From Amblyornis subalaris (taxonomy: Eukaryota > Chordata > Aves > Passeriformes > Ptilonorhynchidae): 64,000 nt of DNA. This document shows positions 50,201 through 61,520 of the stretch, piece by piece. The stretch lies in the NCBI GenBank assembly GCA_018881555.1, contig JACAXG010000170.1:1419052-1483051 (forward strand), read 5' to 3'. The stretch's first letter is position 1; each line of letters begins with the position of its first letter. The notes beneath the pieces were generated by a model that searched no databases, was not told where the DNA came from, and worked only from the letters and a program-made list of their open reading frames with translations. The position numbers and the translations under genes were made by a program.

Positions 50201-50479
50201 GACTCACTACATAAACTGGGTATAATTATCTTTTAGTGTAAGATGTTTATAGCAGGAAGACATGAGCTGCAGGAATGATCACCTGCCCCTTCTCTGCCAC
50301 GCTGATCAACCACAGCAGCTTCCCGGAAACAACTCACACTTGTGAATACTGTGAAAACAAAAGCAAGCAAAGCAAAGGAAAAACCTCCAAAATCTAAGAG
50401 TGGGGCAAATTCCCAAGAGAAAGACACAAAAATGAAACAATTTACACCATCACAGGAGAGGGTCATAACAGACACATAA
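41234..50479. other. 9.2 kb of unique AT-rich sequence
   Basis: This is the longest stretch without a recognised transposon. No exon is supported: overlapping open frames at 43786-44354 lie on both strands of a GC-richer patch and carry ambiguous codons. An exact SOX/POU composite motif at 45375-45389 is listed separately. The region around it (about 45050-45420) has several TAAT-type homeodomain sites. An adjacent duplication of 11 bp ('tcctacagat' twice) lies near 42288-42309. Confidence 0.5.
45375..45389 (+). promoter_or_regulatory. Exact SOX/POU composite motif
   Basis: CTTTGTTATGCTAAT matches every position of the known composite of a SOX half-site (CTTTGTT) and a POU octamer half-site (ATGCTAAT) with no gap, the form bound jointly by SOX2 and POU-class factors. 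Upstream within 150 bp lie 'ccattaatcac' and 'gattatcctc', which resemble homeodomain sites. The match is seen; enhancer activity is inference. Confidence 0.45.
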
Positions 50480-50979
50480 GAGCTGCCCCAGCCCTGGGCC
50501 CAGCACAGGGAGGACGTGGAGCTGCTGGAGAGAGCCCANAGGAGGCACCAGGATGAGCAGAGGGATGGAGCAGCTCTGCTGGGAGGAAAGGCTGGGAGAG
50601 NTGGGATTGTTCAGCCTGGAGAGGAGAAGCTTTGGGGTGACCTCANTGTGGCCTTGCAGTGCTTGAAGGAGCCTGCAAGAAACATGGNGAGAGACTCTTT
50701 GCAAGGGATGGAGGGACAGGACAAGGGGGAATGGCTTCCCACTGCCAGAGGGCAGGGCTAGAGGGGATATGGGGAGGAATTGTTCCCTGGGAGGGTGAGG
50801 AGGCCCTGGCACAGGTTGCCCAGAGAAGCTGTGGCTGCCCCTGGATCCCTGGAAGTGTCCAAGGCCAGGTTGGCTGGGGCTTGGAGCACCCTGGGATAGT
50901 GGAAGGTGTGAAAAGGGGGTGAAAAAAAATGAGCTTTAAGAGCTCTCCCAACCCAACCCATTCTGTAATTCTATGATAT
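50480..50979 (+). mobile_element. CR1 LINE, 3' fragment with ORF2 C-terminal remnant
   Basis: The copy begins abruptly with 'gagctgccccagccctgggc', the same internal sequence as 14946 onward, then 'aggacgtggagctgctggag' (DVELLE in translation), 'tgagcagagggatggagcag', 'ggaggaaaggctgggagag', 'gaatggcttcccactgccag' and tail 'cattctgtaattctatgata'. Near the end the usual 'gtccctgcccatggcagg' is replaced by a G-and-A-rich sequence (50909-50930). It carries the 97-bp block that the copy at 14785 lacks. Confidence 0.94.
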
Positions 50980-53883
50980 ATAAGCAGATACCTGTATACA
51001 GTTGTATGAAATCCCTCCCCTCATCCCATTTCCAGAATATTCACACACTTAGAAGTTGAACCACAGAGAAGTCATTGCAACTCCCAATTTACCTTGCAGT
51101 CCAGGAGTTACCTGATGTAGAATCACATTCACTCTCCTCCAAGCAGACAGATTATCACCCTCTGGGATAGGCGAAACCACACAGAGCTTTTGAACACTTG
51201 TGATAGAGCACTGCAGCAATCCTAAAGGAAGGGGAACTAGCTCAATATTGGCTCCACAAGACNGGAAAAGAGATTGCTACTGGCTGATTGGGGAAAATAT
51301 TGGAAGATAGTGCAGGTANTACTAATCCCCTTAACAGAAGGGGTTTATTAGATTTTTGGTAATAAAGGGCATAAGTGAAACATTCTCAGGTATTTTGAGT
51401 AATCAAAATTGCTTTTTTTTCCAGGAGGGTTAAGGCAAGGTGTGCTGTGAAACTCATTTCAGCCATTTCTGCTTCTGCAGCTGCCAGACCCTATAATTAG
51501 AAGCCAATCTAACAGGGGGTTGTGTGCATTGATAAAAGGCTGTCCTTTGCCATTTCTGGGTGATAAGAATCACAGACAGGCTGCTGAGCAGTTTTCAGCC
51601 TAGTGAGGAGCAGTGCAGCTGCCAGGGATGTGTTGGTGTGAGGACCACGTTACTCCTGTTTTCCCCTAATTCCTGCTGTGTCTTAGTCCATGCATTTTAT
51701 TCCCAGTGCCAGTATCACCCTCCCAATCTTTGCTTTTTCCCTATAAAAGTGGACATACAGCAAATAATTCTGTTCCATGGGAATCCCCTGGTCCCCCCTC
51801 AGGCACACCTGCATTCCCTGGCTGCTGTGCTCCACACCAGGAGCCGATGTTTCCACGAGGAGAAATTCCAAACGACGCCAGAAGATGGATCACGCANGTC
51901 GCTGTGGTGCCGATGGATTTGGGAATGGTTTGTTGCCATAGTGATGGCTTGGCCTGGGCATGCTGGGAGAGGTTACTCAAAGAATAGGGGAGGTTGTGTT
52001 TTGCATGTACAGTCAACTTAATTAATCTTGACATCGTGAGGAATGGAGCAGGAGTCCCTTGGAAGAACTTTTTCTGTGAGGCATTTCTGATGTCCTTGAG
52101 CACTGGAGTCAGAAGGTAGCTGTGCTAAAATTCTTTTTGCACATTTTTACTTAATAAGAAGTCATTTTATTTCATTTCAAATCCTACATTTAGACTTAAA
52201 ATCGTTGAAGCAAATGGCCTTTTAATCATATCATTCTCACTCTAACAGTTTGTACTGGTTGACTACTTTTTTAGTATGCTTTAGTTAATGATTTAGGAAA
52301 CACTTTAAAAACTCTGAATACCATTTTCAGTGAATAGCCAGGTATAGGACAAGTCTTTTGCTTTGTTACCTAAATATGTAAGTATAGAAATATAAAACAT
52401 AGAGATTATACTGAATATAGAATAACAGAATATGTAGTTGTAAAAAAGAGAAGACAAACAAAAATGTGAGTAAAAATCCTTATTTCATGCCTCTATGGTA
52501 TCCATTAGTCTATTATTTTTATTTTCATTCACAAACATCCCACTACAAATGAAAATATTACAAATTATTCTTTCCTTTTTCTCATGCATTCATGCAGTTG
52601 AACATTCACAGGCCAGTACCTTTGTTAAAAAGAAATAAAAATGGTAGAACCTGACAGAATTCAAAATNTATTAATTCTATATGTTCTAAATGCTCTTGAG
52701 CATGAAGTACATTTGTGGCATAGAGCAGATATAAAAAAGAAGGATATTTTGGCCATTGGAAAATTGGCCAAACGTGCCAACAATTCTTAAAGCGAGGTTG
52801 CTTTTGGTTTTCAACAGCTCATGAATATATATATATATATATATATATAAGCACCAAACCTTTACTCAAATCATTAACATACTACACTAATTGCTGTTAC
52901 CACATCACGAATGACCCACCTGACATGCAAGCTTTACTTATCTTAACATTTGTGCAAGTCCTGTACAGAATTCAACCTGAAGGATGGTCCAAAATCCTTA
53001 CCCTGCTCTCCACTCCTGAACAANTGGAATTAAAGGGTCTGTATCCCTTTTGGAGGCCAAAATGGGACCATGCTTCCAACTTTNCTTTCAGAATTAGAAT
53101 TTGTTTCACTAGTTCATTTCCAACTATAATTAGGGGAAGAGGTACTTTTGCCTCTTCAGTAGAATAATATTTTTACCCCTCAGAAAAACAATAAAAATAC
53201 TCTCACATAAGGTTGGATGTTGNTTAGAGTCTGTCCATTAATTCATTCAAAAAAAGCATATTACTTCTTTCTTTCAAATCTACCCAACAATCAGAATGAA
53301 AACTGTGCCTATGGAACCATGTGAGGATTTCATGGAAAACCCAACACCAAGGAGATGATTTCAATTTTTCCTCTTAGCTTTTACAACTGGAAAAAAAAAA
53401 TAGCAAAAGCACCACAAACTCTGTCTGCACAGTGAAGGAAAAAGAACCCCTGTGCCCTCTCCAGCCACAATTCCTCTCCTAGTCCTGATTCCAGTGGAAT
53501 CCGTGTGTCCTTCTCTCTGGAGATGCAGTCTCAGAACTCCCAACGGACACAATTTGTCATTGCTCCTTGTAACAGTGCCTTCTCCCTTTGGTAAAACAAA
53601 CAATTTCTAACCTAATGTTTTATTTAACTTAATCTATTTTTTTTCACCATCTTTTTTTCTCCCTTCTCAGGAATTATTAGAAAACATGAAAAAAATAGTT
53701 ACTACTCATTCAGCCTCTGTTTCACAAATACCTCTCACTTCTGTGAAGTGTCTTCAAGTCCTTCAATTCACTTACATGTTCAAGGCTTTTATTCCTGTTA
53801 ACTACAATTCCTTAAGAGTTTGACCATGTTAGCATGATTTTCCATTGGATTAAGTATAGTTTTATATTTTTGAGTTATTACTC
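50980..53883. other. Unique AT-rich sequence
   Basis: No gene is recognised. Frames open for over 100 codons at 51560-52103 lie opposite each other and contain an ambiguous codon. An (AT)n microsatellite at 52825-52849 is listed separately. Confidence 0.5.
52825..52849. repeat. (AT)12 microsatellite
   Basis: An uninterrupted AT dinucleotide run of about 25 bases, long enough to be length-polymorphic in a population. Confidence 0.97.
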
Positions 53884-54036
53884 AGCTGTGGCTGCCCCTG
53901 GATCCCTGGGAAGTGTCCAAGGCCAGGTTGGATGGGGCTTGGAGCAATCTGGGATAGTGGCAGATGTTCCTGCCCCTGGCAGGGGGTGGAATGAGACGAC
54001 CTTTAAAGTCCCTTCCAACCCAAACCATTCTATGAT
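53884..54036 (+). mobile_element. CR1 LINE, short 3' fragment
   Basis: It starts at 'agctgtggctgcccctggat', runs through 'gtgtccaaggccaggttgga', 'tgcccctggcagggggtgga' and ends 'ccaaaccattctatgata'. The 153-bp length shows strong 5' truncation. It is otherwise close to the 31783 copy. Confidence 0.93.
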
Positions 54037-55811
54037 AGTAGTTTAGTGGAATTCTTAGTAAAATCCATGGAAAATTATCTCTTTTACCAAAANACTAATC
54101 CTTTCTGGAAATCATGCGTCAGCTTTTCTGCATTCTGAATCACAGAAATAAAATATGTGAACCATGAAGCACTTATGAAAGGCACTTCCTGCTTTTCATA
54201 TATATCTGGTTTTCATATCTGGAACACTTAAATTGGATATATGGGGTTCATTGTGTTTTAGTTTTTAATATCCACTAAACTATTCTCTTCAATTTTCCTT
54301 CTACCGAAACAAAGGAAATGAGTTAAAATTACTAATAAAACTCCAACGACATATAAAAATATGGCCAGCAGTGACCCTTAGCTAGAGGTTGCTTTGGGAG
54401 GCTACCTCCATCAAAATTTACAACATGTCATTTTTATACATGAAACGAGTNAGAAAGGAAATAAGGTAAAGATAAGAAAGTCAAATAAAGGGCTGCTTGG
54501 AAAACTTAATTTCACTTGGAGATAATTGTATCATTTACATCTTAGAAACAGTCATTTGGCATGTCTAGGGGCAGGAAATGCAGGCCCAATAATGAAATGA
54601 GATGTAAAGATGAGACTTTGAAAGCTTGTAGCTTTAATGCAAAGACATTTTTTTTTGTGGAAGTGCTGAATCCTGTTCTGTTTCATCTGCTCTGCCTAAT
54701 CCTCAGGCAAATCTGCTCTGCCAGCAGCTCCTCCCAGGCCTGTCCTCTTTGTGAGGACAACTTGGTTTAAAGGGACACAAAGCCCTGGAACAGACTGGGT
54801 GTCTGATCCTACACTGCATCAGCAGCCAAATGGGACCTTCTTCTCGCTTCTTCAGGAGCCTTTCACTCTAATGCTTGTTAAACACCACTTTAAAAGATTC
54901 ATAAGCTTTAACTCAGAGTTTTCATCACAAGCCACTTACAAAGGGTTTCTATCTAATTGCTGAAACTACTGTATTTTCAAAAAAACTCAGAAAAAAAACC
55001 ACCTCTGGACTTGAAACTTCTTTGACAAACATCATGAAAAATGTTGTATGATGACTGGAAACCCAAAAGTGACTTTAGCAGTGAGGGTTATCCCAGCCAC
55101 CTGATTTTTGTCACAACGTTTAAAGAAAAAACCATTGACATCTCACCCAGGAAGGGTCCAAGGCTTTGGATACCTGTGGAAGGAAATGCTGTTTGGGCTG
55201 AGGATGAGAGGGGACCAAGGATCTGAAAGGGACTTGCTTTTAAAGTACTCTGGGTGTACTCAGAGTTCCAGGCTGCAGCCTGAGAATGCAGCTGGGAGGT
55301 TGGGAATTGACTCCAAGACAAGAAACTGCTCCTGGCTACTCACTCTGGTGCAGAGACTTTTGTCTGGAATTCAAGGCGCTTAAATAATTCAGCACCNGCA
55401 AGCACATAAAGAAATAAATAAAGGAAATAAACGAGTACTCAGATCTATATCCTATTACACATTCTAGGTACACCTAGGAAGGGAAATACATTTATCTCCC
55501 CGTATTCTTCTGGAATATGAACTGCTTCTGTATTTATTTCNGTTGTGTAGCTGCAATAACACAGCCACACATGGAGTTGGATTTCACAAGGTTTCAGTCA
55601 AACTTATAGTTGTATAGGTGAGGTGATCCTGAATGCAAACTCCACTGTCTTTATCAAACTGTGGGTGTTTACCCGGGTTTTTTTTCCTATTTATTTTTCC
55701 CAAAATGTTCTTCATTTGGGAACAGGATATTCGTGAAGCCTTAATGTAATGCATCAACTCCCAATACAGTGAAAGGCANGGAGAATACTAAAAAAAAGGG
55801 ATTGATTTAAT

Positions 55812-55875
55812 GAAGGATTAGGTCCATTTTACAGATATCCATTCCATGGATATATGGAAGGATTAGATCCATTAT
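55812..55875. repeat. Diverged 45-bp duplication with an internal inverted repeat
   Basis: GAAGGATTAGGTCCATT at 55812 recurs as GAAGGATTAGATCCATT at 55857. Between them ATATCCAT-TCC-ATGGATAT (55835-55853) is a perfect 8-bp inverted repeat. Confidence 0.75.
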
Positions 55876-57790
55876 ATGAGGGGGGGGAATGATGTAAAAA
55901 TTCACATGTTATTTGCAGAATAATTAGTTTAAGTGACTTTTTACATTTTGATGACACCTCCCCTATTGGCTGCCTTGTCTGTTCAAAACAAATATTCAGN
56001 ACTCAAATATTTAGAGACTTGAAGTAAGTTTTGCTGCCAGAGTGCACTAATGAGATGGGCTAAAGAAGATTGACCTAAGCTCTAATTGGACTCAGAATGN
56101 AGCTTTTTACATATTTTCTTTGAAAGGTCCCTCTGCCTAATTCTAATTCCAGGCTGGCTGAGCAATGCACACTCTCAATTACCAGCAGCAAAGGTTACAT
56201 AAATGGGTAACTGCTGCTTTAACCAGGCACTATTAGAGGCTGCTGAAATTGCTCTTTGGGAGGTGTCACTCACTGATGCAGCTTGACTTGGGAAATATCT
56301 TGGGCTCATTTAAAGCCTGTAGCAAAGGAAACTTCATTCCTGCTTCTCCTTCCTAGAAGCTGCTTGAGGCTGCATGCCTGGGGAGCACTGTGTATATCTT
56401 CAGACGCAATCATCTAAGAATTATTTATTTCTTCAGGTTTATCTGAGACCTGAGGCACTGGGAGAGCTGTTATTCAGTGGTGGTGCTGGCCATGCTTCCC
56501 ATCCTGAGCANGAAGTGCTGGGCACTGAATATCTCTGATCTTAAACTATTTTGGTATTGAAAGTTAAAGATTACACTCAGGTCTAAAGAGCTTCACTTTG
56601 TCCTTAGTAGCCAAAGCTGTGCAAATGTTCACTTTGTTTTACAGCTGCTTCCTGGGCTTTTCTTGTGTTCTTCTCACAAGGACATGGTCANATAATGCAG
56701 CTGAAGTGATGGAATGGTTTGTTATCACCAAAAGAAGATGACCCCAAGCTGTTGCTCTTCTTTCTCACCTTTTTCTCTCTGTCTCGGGTACATGCCATGC
56801 ACACCCATCTCTGTTCTGGTCCCCTCAGTGGTGTGGAGTGTTGCCTCCCAGNCAGGAACTGAGCACCAGAGGAGCAGTTACTCACTCCCTCCCCTCAACA
56901 GGATGAGGGAGAGAACAGTGATGAGAAAAGAGAGAAAACTTGTGCATCTGATGAGTGATTTGAATCCCCTCGCTGGAGTTAGATGAGCACTGCTCAGAGT
57001 AATGACTGAAAAACAGAGTTTGCTTAGGCCCTCAGCTCAGCAGTGTCATGGATTTCCACCCTTAGTTCAGAGCTCCTTGGGTTTCTGGTCTCCATAGTAC
57101 CTGTCAATCACATTCCTGTTAGCTTTGGTAGAATTTCATCACTAAGGCTTGGGTTTGGACTAACGGGTGCCAGCTACTCCTGCCATGTCCTAGCACATCC
57201 TTCATAGTGATATCCCAGCCTGGGCCAGCAGAATTCACACAAAGAANTCAGCATTAAATCCTATGCTTCATTGCAATTAAATATATGTAACTATCAGGAA
57301 TGTACCATGGAAACAGTTGTGACACTTAAAATCATGCCAATTAAAAAGCAGAGTCATCTATTACATGAGAAATCTTAAACTTGTCTTGTGTGATTTCAAG
57401 TGATTCAAAACCTCAAGATTACTCATCAAAGACTGCAAATCCTTAACCAGGCACTTCTACACTTAATTAAAATTATATGTGACCAGTAAAGGGTCTCAAA
57501 ACCATACTCTTTTTTGCATATTATGTTTGCAGTTTCTGGACTAAACAAGGTGGATAAACACTTCCAAAATAAGTTTTCTCATTGAGAACAATGATTAACT
57601 TAACATGAGCAGAGTTCAGCTCATCCTTGCTCAGCTAACCATTAAANTCAATCTCCCAGTCCCCCGGGGAATGAAGCACAGAAGAGGAGAATGCCAGCCC
57701 CGAAGGCAGAGTAGTTCAAAAAGNAAGGATTTGCATTGAAGTGTCGGGTCGTCTGTTGTGATTTCATGTAATAAGTTCACTAGAGCATCC

Positions 57791-57803
57791 ATTGATTATC
57801 AAT
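57791..57803. repeat. ATTGAT-T-ATCAAT inverted repeat
   Basis: Perfect 6-bp arms flank a single T. ATTGAT/ATCAAT half-sites are bound by CUT-type and PBX-type homeodomain proteins, so a dimer site is possible, but a 13-bp palindrome can arise by chance. Confidence 0.55.
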
Positions 57804-59122
57804 CACAACTCATCACACGAGATTCTTTGTGCTGTTCAGCATACCAGGGGCCATCAAAATGAAATAAAAAAATAAATTAGAAAAAAAAAGGCAGCTTGAA
57901 TTAAATTCACTTTGCTTCTTCAAGGATGCTCGATCGCTCACTAAACTCAGCCCATTAAGGCTGTGCACGTCTGGCCTCGTGCTCCGAGGGATTCCCGCTG
58001 GCTTCCTGAGGAGTGAAGCATCCCAGGAAATGGACACAGCTGAGGCAAGACCCAGTGAAGCAATCTGAGGTACACACACACATGTGGGATGCGGAAAAGG
58101 CCAATGCAGCAATTCCCTCCGTGTGGGGATGGATCCATGAGCTCCTCTCTCTCCTCGCTGCTCGGCTTTGATGAGCCTGGGGCAGCCAGGCTTGCACTCC
58201 TGTCTGCTCCTGGAGCTCCTGTCGCATTCCAGCACTGCCCATCCTACCACAGCTCATGCCTGAGCTCAGAATGGAACCTGAGACATGCTGAAGCTCCACG
58301 AGGTGGTTGTGCTGGAGATAAACTCTGAAAATGCCATACAAACACCAGCAACATTCCAACTGAACAGAGGATTGCCAGAACTATTTGTATTTATAAACAC
58401 AGCATGAAAAGCANGTGATATTCCCTTTTTTATTATTATTTTAGCCTTTAGAAATCATGTTATGCTCCAGAAATTGCCTTAAATACTTTGGCTGTATACG
58501 ACCTGATTTCCACACAAATGTGCTCATACTTTTTACATGAGGTATTGAATAAACCCCAAAATACACATGAAATTCATGGATGAACTCGTCATTCAAGGTA
58601 ACTACTTTTGCCTTATTTAGTGTAGTTAATCCCAGTCTATCTGACCTAAAACTCAGTTCAAGTTTAAGAACTCAGCAAACCTCTCTGCCTTCAGAACCAC
58701 AGTGTTGAGTGTTGTTCAGAATTTCATTNATGAGTAAATTTACATACCTTGCAATCCATACCCCTACCCAAACAGTCTTTTCAAGCATTACTTAACCTTG
58801 GGNTCCACAAACTCATGAGGGTACTGGGTATCACCTTATCGCCTCTGTTCCCTCATCATTTCTCAGCAATAGCCCAGTAAAATACACTTCAGATTCAAAG
58901 CAGGATTCTGTCTGCTTCAGGGAAAAGAGAGAAGATTTATTTCTCATTACTTTTATTTAACTCCAATCATAACAAGAAGTGCATCTTCACTCGGCCTCTG
59001 TGCAAAGGTTTTCTTCTGTTTTTGCAGATGCATAAAAATATTCCCTGAACTGCAGTGCTTTTTCCCTTTTACCAGTTGCGAGGTCATAAATGTATCATTT
59101 TAGGAAATTTGAAAATAGAATA

Positions 59123-59540
59123 TAATCATAGAATGGCCTGGGTTGGAAGGGACCTTAAGGATCATCTCATTCCACCCCTGCCATGGGCAAGGACACCTTC
59201 CACTAGCCCAGGTTGCTCCAAGCCCTGTCCAACCCGGCCCTGGACACTTCCAGGGATCCAGGGGCAGCCACAGCTTCTCTGGGCAACCTGTGCCAGGGCC
59301 TCCCCACCCTTCCAGGGAACAATTCCTTCCCAATATCCCATCTGACCCTGCCCTCTGGCAGTGGGAAGCCATTCCCCCTTGTCCTGGCACTCCATCCCTT
59401 GTAAGGAGTGTCTCTCCATGTTTCTTGCAGGCTCCTTCAGGCACTGGAAGGCCAAAATTGGGTCATCCAATTCTCTCAGCCTTTCCTCCCAGCAGAGCTG
59501 CTCCATCCCTCTGATCAACCTGGTGGCCCTTTTCCAACAT
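59123..59540 (-). mobile_element. CR1 LINE, well-preserved 3' copy
   Basis: In plus reading: 'aatcatagaatggcctgggt', 'tggaagggaccttaaggatc', 'gacaccttccactagcccag', 'gcaacctgtgccagggcctc', 'gggaacaattccttcccaat', 'ggcagtgggaagccattccc', 'aaggagtgtctctccatgtt', 'ttgcaggctccttcaggcac', 'tcagcctttcctcccagcag' and 'agctgctccatccctctgat'. It is the antisense counterpart of the 31783 and 50480 copies and among the youngest-looking in the window. Open frames across it on both strands are shadows. Confidence 0.95.
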
Positions 59541-59991
59541 GACCCTTTTTTATCAAACACACAATTTCTATACCTCAGCANGTGTTTCTTCTGTGAATAT
59601 CAGAGTTTCCATATCTTCAGGTTTATTCGAATATTTACACTGGTAAAATTTACAGACAATTTAATGCCTATTAAACATTTTCCAGGCTTACACTTTTGAA
59701 AGGGGAAAAGAGACGAGACCAAACAGCAGTGTATGAAGAATGGGCCAANGTATGTATAGAGATGGAACCAGAGAGAACCCATCAAAGAACATAACACAAC
59801 ATTCTGTGTCGGAATCAGACTCCTGAGATTTAGGACTCATGAATAAATGAAGCTGTGCTTTGGCACAAAAACTCCTTTTTTCAACTGTAAGCAATGTGGA
59901 CAGTGGTACCCCTTGACTGGAATGTATGAAAAAGAGGTACAGGAGCAAGGAGCTGTGAAAGTCTGACCATACAAAAATCTGAAAACAGAAA
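59541..59991. other. Unique sequence between CR1 copies
   Basis: Nothing is recognised. Confidence 0.5.
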
Positions 59992-60378
59992 GATCACAGA
60001 AACACAGAATAAACTGGGCTGGAAAGGATTTATTGTCTAACCCTACCCTCTGCCTAAAGCAGAGTTAGTCACAGCAGGGTGCTCTGGACCAGGCTCATTT
60101 GGATTTCGAGCATCTCCACAGCTGAAGCCTCCACAACCTCCCTGGAAAAGCTGCTTCACTCTTTGACTACCATCACAGCAAAATTCCTTTTTCTAATGCT
60201 TAAATGGAATATCCTCTGTGTCCAGTCTCTTTTGTCCTGTCACCTGTTGCAACTGAGAAAAGTCTGCTTTTGTCTCCTTTATTTCCCCGATCAGCTACTG
60301 ATATACGTGGATGAGATCCCCCGAGCCTGCCTTCTCCGGGGTGAACAGCCCCAGCTCNCNCAGCCTCTTCTCATTTAT
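59992..60378 (-). mobile_element. CR1 LINE, older-subfamily 3' fragment
   Basis: In plus reading: 'gatcacagaaacacagaata', 'ctgggctggaaaggatttat', 'agcctccacaacctccctgg', 'tgtcctgtcacctgttgcaa', 'ctgagaaaagtctgcttttg', 'gatgagatcccccgagcctg' and 'ggtgaacagccccagctcnc'. These match an older CR1 group and not the songbird-type group of 31783. Its 5' limit coincides with the 3' tail of the next minus-strand element. Confidence 0.86.
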
Positions 60379-61520
60379 CACACCACAGTCACAGGACAAG
60401 CTGGGTTGGAAGGGACCCACAAGGATCATGGATCCAGCTCCTGTCCCTGCACAGACACCCCAGCAATCCCAGCCTGGGCATCCCTGGGAGCGCTGTCCAA
60501 AGGCCCCTGGAGCTGTGGCAGCCTCGGGGCCGTGCCCATTCCCTGGGGAGCCTGCTCAGTGTCCAGCCCCCTGTGGGGGAAGAACCTTTTCCATTTCCAA
60601 CCTAACCCTCCCCTGACACCAACTGAGGCCATTCCCTTGGTCCTGTCCCTGGTCACACAGAGAGAGATCAGTTTCTGCCCCTNCTCTTCCCCTCACGAGG
60701 AAGCTGTAACTGCACCAATCCCTTGACCACACTTGTGGTCTTTCCCTGCACTCAGTCCAGTGTGTCCATGTCCGTACTGGGGGCCCCACAGCTGGGAACA
60801 GCACTGCAGGTGTGTGCCACCAGCGCCCAGCAGAGAGGAGGGATCACCTCCCTCACCTGCTTCTGATGCTCCTCTGCCTTCTTTGTCACAAGGACACTTT
60901 GCTTTCTCATGGGCAATTGTGCACCAGCACTCCCAGATCCTTTGACCCCCATCCAGCTTGTGCTGATGTGTGGGATTTTCNGTCCCCACACGCAGGACTT
61001 GGAATTCTCTCCTGTTCATTTCCCTTTGTTGCACCACACGAGGTTTCTCTCAGCTCGATTCTCCGGCCTGAATCACTCAGGTCCCTCTGAAAGGCAGCAC
61101 ATGCACCTGGTTTGTTAACCAGTTGTCCCAATTTTGTGTCACCTGCGAGCTGCTGAGTGTGCCCTCAGTGCCATCCTCCGGGTCACGCAGGGAGATGTTT
61201 AACAGAGCTGGTGATGACAGTGACACCTGGGCTACNTAATTCAGGATTAGCCTCCAGCAGGACTTTGTGTCACTCATCCCCACGTCTGTGAGCCCAGCAG
61301 TTTCAGTCCACCCCAGGGCCTGTTTCTCCATCTGTGTTCCCACACTTTGCTATGTTACANGGGACAGTGTCAAAGTCCTCTCCANGCTCCAGACAAGCAC
61401 CTCCACTGCTCTGCCTTCACCCACCGAGTCATTTCCTTGTCAAGGGCCATCACACAGGCCAAACATGACTTCCCATCAGAAATTCGTGTCATCCACTCCC
61501 AATTACATCCTAGTCCTTAG
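60379..61520 (-). mobile_element. CR1 LINE, longest copy, includes reverse transcriptase
   Basis: The 3' tail ('acaggacaagctgggttgga' in plus reading) directly follows the element at 59992. The element then extends about 1.14 kb upstream on the minus strand through the 3' region ('gacccacaaggatcatggat'), the ORF2 C-terminus and into the reverse-transcriptase palm. It is the only CR1 here that reaches the polymerase core. The 5' limit near 61520 is vague because similarity fades. Numerous small deletions and substitutions show age. Confidence 0.85.
60640..61520 (-). pseudogene. CR1 ORF2 reverse-transcriptase remnant
   Basis: In an active CR1, ORF2 encodes an endonuclease and reverse transcriptase that copies the element's RNA at a nicked target. 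Here only the middle of the polymerase and the C-terminus remain. Going 5' to 3' on the minus strand one can read EDFDTV (61380-61363, family form near AFDTV), LAGDTKLG (about 61150-61127, family form FADDTKLG), GACAAFQRDL (61107-61078), KDLGVLVHNC (60942-60913) and REVIPPLCWALV (60853-60818). These lie in the expected order and spacing but in different frames, so at least two frameshifts separate them. The first aspartate of the ADD catalytic pair is glycine (GGT at 61143-61141). It is a dead copy. Confidence 0.84.

Larger units (their letters stand above)
54037..59122. other. Unique sequence without recognised genes
   Basis: It holds a degenerate 45-bp duplication at 55812-55875, a run of G near 55880, A/T-rich runs near 57865-57890 and an inverted repeat ATTGAT-T-ATCAAT at 57791-57803. 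Open frames at 57813-58359 are antisense shadows of one another within a GC-richer patch. Confidence 0.5.

Noticed and set aside
60079..60726. 215-codon open frame on the plus strand
   Set aside because: It runs antisense across two CR1 elements; the CR1 coding sense is on the other strand, so this is a shadow.
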